Shown: positions 17,644-27,111 of the stretch, piece by piece
How the letters are laid out: each line of letters begins with the position of its first letter
Numbering within the stretch: the stretch's first letter is position 1
Assembly (NCBI RefSeq): GCF_013408145.1
Contig: NZ_JACBZI010000001.1
Location: forward strand, 682,001-746,000
Reading direction: 5' to 3'
Origin: Nocardioides marinus
GTDB taxonomy: Bacteria > Actinomycetota > Actinomycetes > Propionibacteriales > Nocardioidaceae
DNA: 64,000 nt
Notes under the pieces: generated by a model
What the model was told of the DNA's origin: nothing
The model's input: only the letters and a program-made list of their open reading frames with translations
The model's database searches: none
Made by a program: the position numbers and the translations under genes

Positions 17644-17752
17644 GCTGCTGTCACTGGGGTGAGGCGGCCACCAGCTCGACGTCGCCGTCGGGCCATCGCG
17701 GTCGTGCCGCCATCACCGCCACGTGGACGCCGGGTGCGGCGGTGACAGCAGC
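17644..17752 (+). promoter_or_regulatory. Candidate structured leader RNA upstream of betB
   Basis: GCTGCTGTCAC (17644-17654) pairs perfectly with GTGACAGCAGC (17742-17752). Inside, 17658-17667 (GGTGAGGCGG) pairs with 17707-17717 (one bulged A) as a 10-bp helix. A short CGCC/GGCG helix (17728-17731 with 17738-17741) completes a possible three-way junction. It ends 59 nt before betB. It matches none of the riboswitch classes I checked by eye (c-di-AMP, glycine, cobalamin, SAM, ZTP, guanidine-I). It may be a regulatory leader for the choline-oxidation genes or a pair of DNA operator half-sites. Confidence 0.45.
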
Positions 17753-17811
17753 GTGCCCTCCAACGCCCCGGTGTCGGACGCAGACCCCGACCCGAGGAGC
17801 CGTGCACCCCC

Positions 17812-19347
17812 ATGTCCGACCCCAGCCTGTTCATCGACGGCGAGTGGCGCCTGGCCGCCGACGGCGCGACGCGCGAGATCCGCTGCCCCGCTGACGGTAC
17901 GCCGGTGCGCACCGTGTCCGAGGGTGGCGCCGACGACGCGCTGGCCGCCGTCCTCGCGGCGCGACGCGCCTTCGACAACGGGCCGTGGCCGCGGACCACC
18001 GGGCCCGAGCGCGCCGCGCTGCTGCACCGCCTGGCCGACCGGCTGGAGGCCGACAAGGACGAGGTGGCCCGTCGGGAGTCCCTCGACACCGGCAAGCGCT
18101 TCGTGGAGAGCCAGATCGACGTCGACGACATCGTCGGCGTCTTCCGGCACTTCGCCTCCCTCGCCCAGGCCGAGGCGGGCCGGGTCGTCGACCCGGGGAT
18201 GCCCGACGTGCGCAGCAGGGTCGTCCACGAGCCGGTCGGCGTCTGCAGCCTGATCACGCCCTGGAACTACCCGCTGCTGCAGACGGCCTGGAAGGTCGCC
18301 CCGGCGCTGGCCGCCGGCAACACCTTCGTGCTCAAGCCCAGCGAGCTGACCCCCTCCACGGCGATGTGGCTGGTGGACGCGCTGACCGAGGTGGGCCTGC
18401 CCACCGGCGTCGCCAACCTCGTCACGGGCGCGGGCGACCGGGTGGGCCCGATGCTGACCGAGGCCCCCGAGGTCGACCTTGTCTCCTTCACCGGCGGCAT
18501 CGTGACCGGCCGCCGGATCATGGCGGCGGCCGCGCCGACGGTGAAGCGGGTCGCCCTGGAACTCGGCGGCAAGAACCCCAACATCGTCTTCGCTGACGCC
18601 GACCTCGACGCTGCCATCGACAACGCCCTCACCGCGGTGTTCCTCGACTCGGGCCAGGTCTGCTCGGCCGGTGCCCGGCTCATCGTCGAGGACACCGTCC
18701 ACGACGAGGTCGTCGACGAGCTGGTGCGCCGGGCGAAGGAGATCCGCCTCGGCGGCCCCTTCGACGACGACGCCGAGACCGGGCCGCTGGTCTCGGCCGC
18801 CCACCGGGAGAAGGTCGAGGCCTACGTCGCGGCCGGGCTCGAGGAGGGCGCGACCCTGCGGTGCGGGGGTGCCCGCCCCGAGGGCGCGGCCTACGAGCAG
18901 GGCTTCTACTACCTGCCCACCATCCTCGACGACTGCGCCGCCGACATGTCGTGCGTGCAGGAGGAGAGCTTCGGCCCGGTGCTCACCGTCGAGCGCTTCA
19001 CCGGCGCGGACCGCGAGGCGCGCGAGGAGGCGGCCGTGTCGATCGCCAACGACACGATCTACGGCCTGGCCGGCGCGGTGTGGACCGAGAACGCCGGTCG
19101 CGCCGAGCGGGTCGCGGCCCGGCTGCGCCACGGGACGATCTGGATCAACGACTACCACCCCTACGTGCCGCAGGCCGAGTGGGGCGGGATGAAGCAGAGC
19201 GGCATCGGCCGCGAGCTCGGGCTCGCCGGTCTCGAGGAGTACCGCGAGACCAAGCACATCTGGCACAACACCCGACCCGCCCGCGCGGGCTGGTTCAGCG
19301 ACAGCTCCGCGCAGAAGAGCACCGAGCAGAAGGAGACCGAGCAGTGA
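17812..19347 (+). CDS. betB: Betaine aldehyde dehydrogenase
   Basis: Oxidises betaine aldehyde to glycine betaine with NAD(P)+. It is a 511-residue aldehyde dehydrogenase with the substrate-pocket block [20 protein letters not shown]. The general base Glu250 lies in LELGGKNPN and the nucleophile Cys284 in [10 protein letters not shown]. The [12 protein letters not shown] strand and the [15 protein letters not shown]-terminal block are also present. The ATG at 17812 has GAGGAG 12 nt upstream. Assignment to betaine aldehyde rests on the neighbours: a GMC-type choline dehydrogenase gene overlaps its end by 4 nt and a BCCT transporter follows. It lies behind a structured leader. Confidence 0.9.
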   Translation: MSDPSLFIDGEWRLAADGATREIRCPADGTPVRTVSEGGADDALAAVLAARRAFDNGPWPRTTGPERAALLHRLADRLEADKDEVARRESLDTGKRFVESQIDVDDIVGVFRHFASLAQAEAGRVVDPGMPDVRSRVVHEPVGVCSLITPWNYPLLQTAWKVAPALAAGNTFVLKPSELTPSTAMWLVDALTEVGLPTGVANLVTGAGDRVGPMLTEAPEVDLVSFTGGIVTGRRIMAAAAPTVKRVALELGGKNPNIVFADADLDAAIDNALTAVFLDSGQVCSAGARLIVEDTVHDEVVDELVRRAKEIRLGGPFDDDAETGPLVSAAHREKVEAYVAAGLEEGATLRCGGARPEGAAYEQGFYYLPTILDDCAADMSCVQEESFGPVLTVERFTGADREAREEAAVSIANDTIYGLAGAVWTENAGRAERVAARLRHGTIWINDYHPYVPQAEWGGMKQSGIGRELGLAGLEEYRETKHIWHNTRPARAGWFSDSSAQKSTEQKETEQ

Positions 19348-21074
19348 GCACCCAGCGCTACGACTACGTCATCGTCGGCGGGGGCTCCGCCGGCTCCGCC
19401 CTGGCCAACCGGCTCTCGGCCGACCCGTCGGTCAGCGTGCTGGTCCTCGAGGCCGGCCGCAGCGACACCAAGCTCGACCCGTTCATCCACATGCCGGCGG
19501 CGCTGCCCTACCCGATCGGCAACAGGCTCTACGACTGGAAGTACGAGTCGGAGCCCGAGCCGCACATGAACGGCCGGCGGATCTACCACGCGCGCGGCAA
19601 GGTGCTCGGCGGCTCGTCGTCGATCAACGGGATGATCTTCCAGCGCGGCAACCCGATGGACTACGAGCGCTGGGCCGCCGACCCGGGCATGGAGACCTGG
19701 GACTACGCCCACGTGCTGCCGTACTTCAAGCGCATGGAGACCCGCATGCTGGCCGACGGCACCGTCGCCGCCGACGCCTGGCGGGGCGGCTCCGGCCCGC
19801 TCGTCCTCGAGCAGGGGCCCGCGACCTCGCCGTTGTTCAACGCCTTCTTCGAGGCCGCCCAGCAGGCCGGGCACCCGTTGACCGACGACGTCAACGGCTA
19901 CCGCCAGGAGGGCTTCGCGCGCTTCGACCGCAACGTCCACCGCGGCCGCCGGCTCTCGGCGTCGCAGGCCTACCTGCACCCGGTCCGCAAGCGGAAGAAC
20001 CTCACCGTCCACACGCTCTCGATGGTCACCGGGCTGCGCACCAGCGGCAACCGGGTCACCGGCGTCGACTACCTGCGCGGCTACAAGCTGCACCGCAGCG
20101 TCGAGGCCGGTGAGGTCGTCCTGTGCGGCGGCGCGATCAACTCCCCGCAGCTGCTGCAGCTCTCCGGCATCGGCCCGGCCGACCACCTGCGCAGCCTCGG
20201 CATCGACGTCGTCGCCGACCTCCCGGGCGTCGGGGCCAACCTGCAGGACCACCTCGAGGTCTACATCCAGCACGCCGCCACCCAGCCGGTCTCGATCGCG
20301 CCGTGGCTCAAGCACCGCCACAAGCCGCGGATCGGCGCCGAGTGGCTGTTCGGGCGCAAGGGCGTCGGGGCGTCGAACCACTTCGAGGCCGGCGGCTTCA
20401 TCCGCTCCAACGACGACGTGTCCTACCCCAACCTGATGTTCCACTTCCTGCCCATCGCCATCCGGTACGACGGCTCCCAGCCGGCGGCCGAGCACGGCTA
20501 CCAGGTCCACATCGGGCCGATGTACTCCGACGTCCGCGGCTGGCTGAAGATCAAGAGCCGCGACCCGCTGGAGCACCCGGCGATGCAGTTCAACTACCTC
20601 TCCACCGAGAATGACCGCCGCGAGTGGATCGAGATGGTCCGCAAGGCCCGCGAGATCCTCGAGGCACCGGCGTTCAAGCCGTTCTCCGGCGGCGAGATCT
20701 CACCGGGACCCTCGGTGCGGACCGACCAGGAGATCCTCGACTGGGTCGCCCAGGACGCCGAGACCGCCCTGCATCCCTCGTGCACGGCCAAGATGGGCAC
20801 CGGCGAGGACGCCGTCGTCGACCCGACCTCGATGAAGGTCCACGGCGTCGAGGGCCTCCGTGTCGTCGACGCCTCGGTGATGCCCTACGTCACCAACGGC
20901 AACATCTACGCCCCCGTGATGATGCTGGCCGAGAAGGCCGCCGACCTCATCGCCGGCAACGAGCCGCTGGAGGCGCTGGACGTCCCGTTCTACAAGCACG
21001 GCGCGGGCATGCCGCTCTACCCCGAGGGCGACCCGCGCAACGACGCCGTCCCCGGCACCGTCCGGGCGGGCTGA
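19344..21074 (+). CDS. betA: Choline dehydrogenase (GMC oxidoreductase)
   Basis: FAD enzyme that oxidises choline to betaine aldehyde, 576 residues. The FAD-binding start is [19 protein letters not shown], followed by GMC signature 1 ([19 protein letters not shown]) and signature 2 ([15 protein letters not shown]). The catalytic His477 lies in [10 protein letters not shown] and the final [21 protein letters not shown] block closes the fold. The GTG start overlaps the betB stop (GTGA), so the two are coupled. Together with betB and the transporter it forms a choline-to-betaine osmoprotection operon. Confidence 0.94.
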   Translation: MSTQRYDYVIVGGGSAGSALANRLSADPSVSVLVLEAGRSDTKLDPFIHMPAALPYPIGNRLYDWKYESEPEPHMNGRRIYHARGKVLGGSSSINGMIFQRGNPMDYERWAADPGMETWDYAHVLPYFKRMETRMLADGTVAADAWRGGSGPLVLEQGPATSPLFNAFFEAAQQAGHPLTDDVNGYRQEGFARFDRNVHRGRRLSASQAYLHPVRKRKNLTVHTLSMVTGLRTSGNRVTGVDYLRGYKLHRSVEAGEVVLCGGAINSPQLLQLSGIGPADHLRSLGIDVVADLPGVGANLQDHLEVYIQHAATQPVSIAPWLKHRHKPRIGAEWLFGRKGVGASNHFEAGGFIRSNDDVSYPNLMFHFLPIAIRYDGSQPAAEHGYQVHIGPMYSDVRGWLKIKSRDPLEHPAMQFNYLSTENDRREWIEMVRKAREILEAPAFKPFSGGEISPGPSVRTDQEILDWVAQDAETALHPSCTAKMGTGEDAVVDPTSMKVHGVEGLRVVDASVMPYVTNGNIYAPVMMLAEKAADLIAGNEPLEALDVPFYKHGAGMPLYPEGDPRNDAVPGTVRAG

Positions 21075-21099
21075 GCAGGCAGCGAGCGAGGAGCAGACG

Positions 21100-23151
21100 A
21101 TGACGACGACGCAGGAACAGCCCGTGGCAGCGGGCACTCCCGACGACCAGCCGGACTGGACGCTCAACCGCCCGGTCTTCTTCACCGCCGCCGCGGTCAC
21201 CCTGGCCGTGACGGTCTGGTGCGTGGCGCTGCCCGACCAGGCCTACTCCACCCTCGAGACGGTGGTGGGCTGGGTGTCCACCAGCCTGGGTTGGTACTAC
21301 ATCGCCCTCACCACCTCCGTGCTGGTGTTCGTGCTCTTCCTGGGGGTGTCCCGCTACGGCCGGGTGCGCCTGGGGCCCGAGCACTCACGACCGGAGTTCT
21401 CCACCGGCGCCTGGGCGGCGATGCTGTTCGCGGCCGGCATCGGGACCGACCTGGTCTTCTACGCCGTCTACGAGCCGGCGTACCAGTACCTCAACCCGCC
21501 GGTCATCGAGGGCGGCACCGTGCAGGCGGCCCGCGAGGGCACCGTGTGGACGCTGTTCCACTACGGGATCTCCGGGTGGGGGATGTACTCCCTGATGGGC
21601 ATGGCGCTGGCCTACTTCGCCTACCGGATGGGCCTGCCGCTGGCGGTGCGCTCGGCGCTCTACCCGATCATCGGCAAGCGGATCAACGGCCCCATCGGCA
21701 CCGCTGCTGACACCGCGGCCATCCTCGGCACGATCTTCGGCGTCGCGACCTCGCTGGGCATCGGCGTGGTCAGCCTCAACGTCGGTCTCGACGTGGTCTT
21801 CGGCCTCTCCGTCGGGCTGCCGGTCCAGATCGCCCTGGTGGTGCTGGCGATCGGCATCGCCACGCTCTCGGCGGTCACGGGCGTCGAGAAGGGCATCAAG
21901 CTGATCTCGCAGTTCAACGTGCTGCTGGCGATCGGCCTCGCGGCGTACGTCCTGCTGACCGGCCGCACCGCCTTCCTGCTCAACTCGATGGTCGTCAACG
22001 TCGGCGACTACGTGCGGATGCTGCCGGGCCTGACCAACGAGACCTTCGCCTACGAGGACACCGGCGACTGGATGAGCTTCTGGACGCTGTTCTTCTGGGC
22101 CTGGTGGATCGCCTGGGCCGCCTTCGTCGGGCTCTTCCTGGCGCGGATCTCGCGCGGTCGCACGATCCGCCAGTTCGTCGCCGGCACGATGATCATCCCG
22201 TTCAGCTACATCGTCATGTGGATCACGATCTTCGGCAACGCCGCCATCAGCGAGATCCGCAACGGCAACACCGACCTGCGCGAGGTCGTCAACGCCGCCA
22301 GCGGCCCCGACACCGCCCTGTGGTCGTTGCTGCAGGAGTACCCCGGCTTCACCTTCGTCGCCGGTGCCTTCATCCTCATCGGGCTGCTGTTCTACGTCAC
22401 CTCCGCCGACTCCGGCGCGCTGGTGATGGCCAACCTGTCCAGCACCTTGAAGTCGCCGCACCACGACGCCGGCGCGCCGCTGCGCATCTTCTGGGCGGTG
22501 GCGACCGGTGCGCTGACCCTGGCCATCGTCGCCGCGGGCAACATCTACGCCCTGCAGTACGCCACGGTCATCATCGGGCTGCCCTTCGCCGTCGTGATGG
22601 TCGGTGTGATGTGGGGCCTGTGGAAGGCGCTGTCGGCGGAGGGGCACCTCGCCGACAGCCGACGAGCCGTCACCGGCGCCCTGTCGGGCCGTACGACGCT
22701 CGCCGAGCGGGACCGGCGCGGCCGCGCCCCCTGGCAGGCGCGGTTGCACCGCGCGATGGACTTCCCCGACCGGCAGCGTGCTGACGACTACCTCGCCGAG
22801 GACGCCACCCCGGCGCTGCAGGAGGTCGCCCGCGAGCTCGAGGGCCAGGGCGTCGACGTGCTGGTCGAGTCGGTGCTCGACGAGGACGGCGAGCCGGCCG
22901 CGGAGCTGCGGGCCGGCGTGGGGGAGCAGCCCTTCGTCTACCGCGTGCAGCGCTCCGCGGCCGCGCGACCGTCGTACGGCGGGCGGGTGCCGCGTGGCGG
23001 TGACCGCTACTACCGCCTCGAGGTGCACCTGCGCGACGGGGGCCAGGGCTACGACGTCATGGGCTACACCCGGGCCCAGCTGATCGACGACGTGCTCGAC
23101 CAGTACGAGCGGCACCTGGAGTTCCTGCGCCTCAGCGCCGCCGGCAGCTGA
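21100..23151 (+). CDS. betT: BCCT-family choline/betaine transporter
   Basis: Secondary transporter for quaternary amines with about 12 membrane helices and 683 residues. The BCCT signature reads GWGMYSLMGMALAYFAYRMG. The Trp-rich substrate helix SFWTLFFWAWWIAWAAFVG and the ARISRGRTIRQFVAG loop are present. The last 170 residues form a long soluble C-terminal domain with YRVQRSAAARPSYGG, as in BetT-type transporters where this region senses osmotic stress. The ATG at 21100 follows GAGGAG. It is third in the bet operon; choline is the likeliest substrate. Confidence 0.92.
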   Translation: MTTTQEQPVAAGTPDDQPDWTLNRPVFFTAAAVTLAVTVWCVALPDQAYSTLETVVGWVSTSLGWYYIALTTSVLVFVLFLGVSRYGRVRLGPEHSRPEFSTGAWAAMLFAAGIGTDLVFYAVYEPAYQYLNPPVIEGGTVQAAREGTVWTLFHYGISGWGMYSLMGMALAYFAYRMGLPLAVRSALYPIIGKRINGPIGTAADTAAILGTIFGVATSLGIGVVSLNVGLDVVFGLSVGLPVQIALVVLAIGIATLSAVTGVEKGIKLISQFNVLLAIGLAAYVLLTGRTAFLLNSMVVNVGDYVRMLPGLTNETFAYEDTGDWMSFWTLFFWAWWIAWAAFVGLFLARISRGRTIRQFVAGTMIIPFSYIVMWITIFGNAAISEIRNGNTDLREVVNAASGPDTALWSLLQEYPGFTFVAGAFILIGLLFYVTSADSGALVMANLSSTLKSPHHDAGAPLRIFWAVATGALTLAIVAAGNIYALQYATVIIGLPFAVVMVGVMWGLWKALSAEGHLADSRRAVTGALSGRTTLAERDRRGRAPWQARLHRAMDFPDRQRADDYLAEDATPALQEVARELEGQGVDVLVESVLDEDGEPAAELRAGVGEQPFVYRVQRSAAARPSYGGRVPRGGDRYYRLEVHLRDGGQGYDVMGYTRAQLIDDVLDQYERHLEFLRLSAAGS

Positions 23152-23161
23152 CCGACACCCG

Positions 23162-23196
23162 TGCTGTCCCCGGCCGGACGTAGGCTGGGGACAGCA
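23162..23196. promoter_or_regulatory. Inverted repeat over the promoter and start of uvrD1
   Basis: TGCTGTCCCC (23162-23171) and GGGGACAGCA (23187-23196) form a perfect 10-bp inverted repeat with a 15-nt loop. The loop includes a TAGGCT -10 box (23181-23186), and the right arm runs into the ATG. It is not a LexA box. Confidence 0.6.
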
Positions 23197-25628
23197 TGAG
23201 TGAGCTGACCGAGACGCTGTTCGAGACCCCGCGACCCACCCCGAGCGGCCCGTCGGCCGACGCCCTGCTCGAGGGCCTCAACGAGCCGCAGCGGGCCGCG
23301 GTCGTGCACGCCGGTGCGCCGCTGCTCGTCGTCGCCGGCGCGGGCTCGGGCAAGACCCGGGTGCTCACCCGTCGCATCGCCTGGACGATCTCCGAGCGCA
23401 AGGCGCACCCCGGCTCGATCCTGGCCATCACCTTCACCAACAAGGCCGCGGCCGAGATGAAGGAGCGCGTCGAGGAGCTGGTGGGTCGCCGCGCCCGGAT
23501 CATGTGGGTCTCGACGTTCCACTCCGCCTGCGTGCGCATCCTGCGCAAGGAGATCGGCGCCCTCGAGCGCGAGGGCGGCACCTGGAAGTCCAACTTCTCC
23601 ATCTACGACGCCCAGGACCAGAAGCGGCTGATGACCCTGGTCGTCCAGGACCTCGACCTGGACCCCAAGCGCTACCAGCCCGGCGCGCTGCTGCACTGGG
23701 TGAGCAACCACAAGAACGAGCTGCGCGACGCCGAGCAGGCCACCGCCGAGGCGCGCAACAAGCTCGAGGAGACCTACGCGGCGGCGTACACGCTCTACCA
23801 GCGGCGCCTGCGCGAGGCCAACGCCCTCGACTTCGACGACCTGATCATGACCACGGTCCACCTCTTCGATGCCTTCCCGGAGATCAAGGAGACCTACCGC
23901 CGACGCTTCCGGCACGTGCTGGTCGACGAGTACCAGGACACCAACCACGCCCAGTACGCCCTGATCCACAGCCTCTGCGCCGACCCGCTGGAGCAGGAGG
24001 CCACCCGGCCCGAGGGTGAGCGGGTGCCGCCGGCCGAGCTGATGGTCGTCGGTGACGCCGACCAGTCGATCTACGCCTTCCGCGGCGCCAACATCCGCAA
24101 CATCCTCGACTTCGAGGAGGACTTCCCCGACGCCACGACGATCCTGCTGGAGCAGAACTACCGCTCGACCCAGACCATCCTCACCGCGGCCAACGGGATC
24201 ATCGGGCACAACAAGGGCCGCAAGCCCAAGCGGCTGTGGTCCGACGCCGGTGACGGTGAGCGGATCGTCGGCTACGTCGCCGACGACGAGCACGACGAGG
24301 CCCGCTTCGTCTCCGGCGAGATCGACACCCTGGTCGACGGCGGCGCCAAGCCCGGCGACGTGGCGGTCTTCTACCGCACCAACGCCCAGTCGCGGGTCTT
24401 CGAGGAGATCTTCATCCGCACCGGGCAGCCCTACAAGGTCGTGGGCGGGGTCCGCTTCTACGAGCGCCGCGAGGTCCGCGACGCCCTGGCCTACCTGCGG
24501 ATGCTGGCCAACCCCGAGGACCAGGTCTCCCTGCGACGCATCCTCAACACCCCCAAGCGCGGCATCGGCGACCGTGCGGTGGCCTGCGTGGCGGCGTACG
24601 CCGAGCGCGAGCGGATCTCCTTCTGGGCCGCCCTCCAGCGGGCCGAGGAGGCCCCGGGGCTCGCGACCCGCTCGCTGAGCTGCATCCGCGGCTTCGTGGA
24701 CCTCGTCCAGGAGCTGCAGTCGATGGTCGATGCGGGGGAGCGGGCCGACGTCGTGCTCGAGACCACGCTCGAGCGATCCGGCTACCTCGCCTCCCTGGAG
24801 GAGTCCGACGACCCCCAGGACGCCACCCGCCTGGAGAACCTCGCCGAGCTCGTCGCCGTGGCCCGTGAGTTCGCCGAGGACCCCCAGGCCGGGCCGTCGG
24901 CCGACCCCGCCGACGTCGACGCGGGCCTGGTCGAGCCGGGGCTCACCGACTTCCTGGAGCGGGTGGCGCTGGTCGCCGACACCGACCAGATCCCCGACGA
25001 CCCGGACGGTGAGGACGTCGGGGTCGTGACCCTGATGACGCTGCACACCGCCAAGGGCCTGGAGTTCCCGATCGTGTTCCTCACCGGGCTCGAGGACGGC
25101 GTCTTCCCGCACTCCCGGGCGCTGGGCGACCAGACCGAGCTGGAGGAGGAGCGCCGACTGGCCTACGTCGGGGTCACCCGGTCCCGCGAGCGCCTCTACC
25201 TCTCCCGGGCGGTGGTCCGCTCCGCCTGGGGCGCCCCGTCGCACAACCCTGCCTCACGCTTCCTCGACGAGATGCCGGTCGACCTGGTCGACTGGCGCCG
25301 CACCGAGGCCGCACAGACCCGCTGGTCCCGCCCGGACCTCTCCGGCTCGCTGGGGGCTCCCGGCGGCGGGCTGGGCAGCCCCACCGCCTCGGGGCGTCGC
25401 AACTTCTCCGCCGCTGCCGCGCGCGCCGACGCGGCCAGCAAGTCACGCAAGCCCGCCCGGGCGATCCCGTCGCTGACCGCCGGGGACCGGGTGACCCATG
25501 ACTCCTTCGGCCTGGGGACCGTCGTCTCCGTGGAGGGCGAGGCGGACCGCGCGGTGGCCTCCATCGACTTCGGCAGCGACGGGGTCAAGCGGTTGCTGCT
25601 GCGCTACGCGCCGGTGGAGAAGCTGTGA
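23196..25628 (+). CDS. pcrA: ATP-dependent DNA helicase PcrA/UvrD1
   Basis: Superfamily 1A helicase for nucleotide-excision repair and clearing stalled replication, 810 residues. Helicase motifs are in order: Q-type LNEPQRAAVVHAG, Walker A GAGSGKT (48-54), ITFTNKAAAEMKERV (Ia), DEYQDTNHAQY (II), GDADQSIYAFRGA (III), EQNYRST (IV), and VTLMTLHTAKGLEFPIVFLTG with YVGVTRSRERLYL (V-VI). A C-terminal Tudor-like segment (DRVTHDSFGLGTVVSVEGEA) is typical of UvrD1/PcrA. The ATG at 23196 lies 9 nt after TAGGCT, so the leader is absent or very short. Confidence 0.96.
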   Translation: MSELTETLFETPRPTPSGPSADALLEGLNEPQRAAVVHAGAPLLVVAGAGSGKTRVLTRRIAWTISERKAHPGSILAITFTNKAAAEMKERVEELVGRRARIMWVSTFHSACVRILRKEIGALEREGGTWKSNFSIYDAQDQKRLMTLVVQDLDLDPKRYQPGALLHWVSNHKNELRDAEQATAEARNKLEETYAAAYTLYQRRLREANALDFDDLIMTTVHLFDAFPEIKETYRRRFRHVLVDEYQDTNHAQYALIHSLCADPLEQEATRPEGERVPPAELMVVGDADQSIYAFRGANIRNILDFEEDFPDATTILLEQNYRSTQTILTAANGIIGHNKGRKPKRLWSDAGDGERIVGYVADDEHDEARFVSGEIDTLVDGGAKPGDVAVFYRTNAQSRVFEEIFIRTGQPYKVVGGVRFYERREVRDALAYLRMLANPEDQVSLRRILNTPKRGIGDRAVACVAAYAERERISFWAALQRAEEAPGLATRSLSCIRGFVDLVQELQSMVDAGERADVVLETTLERSGYLASLEESDDPQDATRLENLAELVAVAREFAEDPQAGPSADPADVDAGLVEPGLTDFLERVALVADTDQIPDDPDGEDVGVVTLMTLHTAKGLEFPIVFLTGLEDGVFPHSRALGDQTELEEERRLAYVGVTRSRERLYLSRAVVRSAWGAPSHNPASRFLDEMPVDLVDWRRTEAAQTRWSRPDLSGSLGAPGGGLGSPTASGRRNFSAAAARADAASKSRKPARAIPSLTAGDRVTHDSFGLGTVVSVEGEADRAVASIDFGSDGVKRLLLRYAPVEKL

Positions 25629-25652
25629 CGCGATGGCGGACGGTGAACACCG

Positions 25653-26780
25653 TCAGGGAGTGACACCGTTCGCGATCAGTGCGGCGCGCGGGTCGACCGG
25701 GTCGCCACCGCCGGGCCGGACCTCGAGGTGCAGGTGCGGGCCGGTGACGTTGCCGGTGGAGCCCACCGAGCCGATGACGTCGCCGGGGGCGACGGTCTCC
25801 CCGGCCGAGACGTAGATCGAGGTCTGGTGCGCGTACCAGATCTCGGTGCCGTCCTCGAGCGTGAGGACGGTCTTGTTGCCGTAGGCGCCGTCGTAGCCGG
25901 TGGAGGTCACCACGCCGCGGGCCAGGGCCACGATCGGCGTGCCGGAGTCGGCGGCGAAGTCCAGGCCGGTGTGGTAGCTCGACCACAGGCCGTACTCGCC
26001 GAACGTGGCGGTGAGGCGGTAGCCGGCCAGGGGGAGGACCCAGCGGTTCTCGGCGAGCACGCTGGCGCGCTGCTCGGCCTTCTTGGCCAGCTGGCCCAGG
26101 GCCTCGTTGCGCTGCGCGGCCTGCTCCTCGACCTGGGCCTCGAGGTCGTCGGTCGCGCCCGCGGTGCGGTCGGCGTCGCGGCTGACGACGCCGGGGCGGA
26201 CGGCACCGACGGCGTCGGAGCCGCTGAGGGCGCCGACGGAGCCGAGGCGGACCTGGCCGGCCGAGGCCAGGTCGGGGGACGTGGTGGTCACGACGCCACC
26301 GACGGAGATCGCCATCGCGGCCAGGCCGACCAGGACGGGCGCCGAGGGCACCTTGCCGAGCACGCCGGTGCGGGTCGCGCGGCGAGCGGCCCGCCGGCGG
26401 CCGGCAGCCGCCTCGCGGGTGATGCCGAGCGGGAGGATCACGGTGTCCTCGCCGGCGAAGGAGGTCGAGGCGTCGACCGGCTCGAGGTCGGCCAGGACCC
26501 GCTCGATGGTGGCGGTGTCGACATCGGCGCGGCGGCGGCCCGCGGCGGGGGCCGGCTGCTCGATGCGGGCGGTCGGCACGCTGGTCGGCGCAGGCGCGAC
26601 CTGGATCGTCGCGGGCAGCTCGAGGGTCGGGGTGGCGGCGCGGCGGCGGCCGACGTACGGCGTGGCGGGCGTGCCGGACTCGGGCGCGCTGATGCTCGCA
26701 CGGCGGCGACCGACGTAGGCGGTCGACGGGTCCGAGGTGCCGAGGCCGGGGGCCTGGCGGTCGTCTCGGGTGTGACCCAT
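25653..26780 (-). CDS. M23-family peptidoglycan peptidase, membrane-anchored
   Basis: Predicted zinc endopeptidase of the cell wall, 375 residues. The cytoplasmic N-terminal 145 residues carry four GRRRA motifs (24-28, 44-48, 81-85, 127-131). One membrane helix follows (about 148-165), then a coiled-coil-like segment (TDDLEAQVEEQAAQRNEALG). The C-terminal LytM domain has the zinc ligands in SSYHTGLDFAADSG and GPHLHLEVRPGG, so it is probably active. The ATG at 26780 has GGAG about 10 nt upstream. The repeated basic tail is unusual and may be a docking or interaction region. Confidence 0.88.
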   Translation of the reverse strand: MGHTRDDRQAPGLGTSDPSTAYVGRRRASISAPESGTPATPYVGRRRAATPTLELPATIQVAPAPTSVPTARIEQPAPAAGRRRADVDTATIERVLADLEPVDASTSFAGEDTVILPLGITREAAAGRRRAARRATRTGVLGKVPSAPVLVGLAAMAISVGGVVTTTSPDLASAGQVRLGSVGALSGSDAVGAVRPGVVSRDADRTAGATDDLEAQVEEQAAQRNEALGQLAKKAEQRASVLAENRWVLPLAGYRLTATFGEYGLWSSYHTGLDFAADSGTPIVALARGVVTSTGYDGAYGNKTVLTLEDGTEIWYAHQTSIYVSAGETVAPGDVIGSVGSTGNVTGPHLHLEVRPGGGDPVDPRAALIANGVTP

Positions 26781-27111
26781 GAAGTGCGATCTCCGTGGAT
26801 GGGGGGCGTGCTGCGTGCCAGGACGATAACCGAAGGGGTGGGTCCTGGACGAAGTGGGGGGCTCGGTCGGGCAACGCCCGACGATGCAGAACCGTTACGC
26901 ACGGACGGCGTCGTCCGCACGGTGGTCCAGACCGCTCATGTTACCGCCAGGTCACATGACGTGCGTCACGAAGTCGCCCCCGCCCCTCGTCCGCAGCCCG
27001 GGGGCGGGTCTAAGGTGCCCGGGGCGCCGCGTGCGATCACTGCCGCGCGCCGCCAGCGCCGAGAGCCGCGAGAAGTCGGCCCAACGACAACAGAGAAGAA
27101 CTGGTGGACCA
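26781..27111. promoter_or_regulatory. Divergent intergenic region between M23 peptidase and sucC
   Basis: These 331 bp hold promoters for both genes. Towards sucC there is a TAAGGT -10 candidate (27011-27016), which would give a leader of about 90 nt. TGACG-TG-CGTCA (26957-26968) is an imperfect palindrome upstream. Towards the M23 gene a TATCGT -10 candidate and a small CGGGCGTTGCCCG hairpin are seen. I found no c-di-AMP riboswitch, which often precedes actinobacterial cell-wall hydrolases. Confidence 0.4.

Noticed and set aside
17604..17894. Possible leader peptide before betB
   Set aside because: The frame runs through the paired stems and into betB out of frame; the RNA structure explains the sequence better.
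26781..26950. c-di-AMP (ydaO) riboswitch before the M23 peptidase gene
   Set aside because: Looked for because such genes often carry it, but the conserved aptamer blocks are absent.
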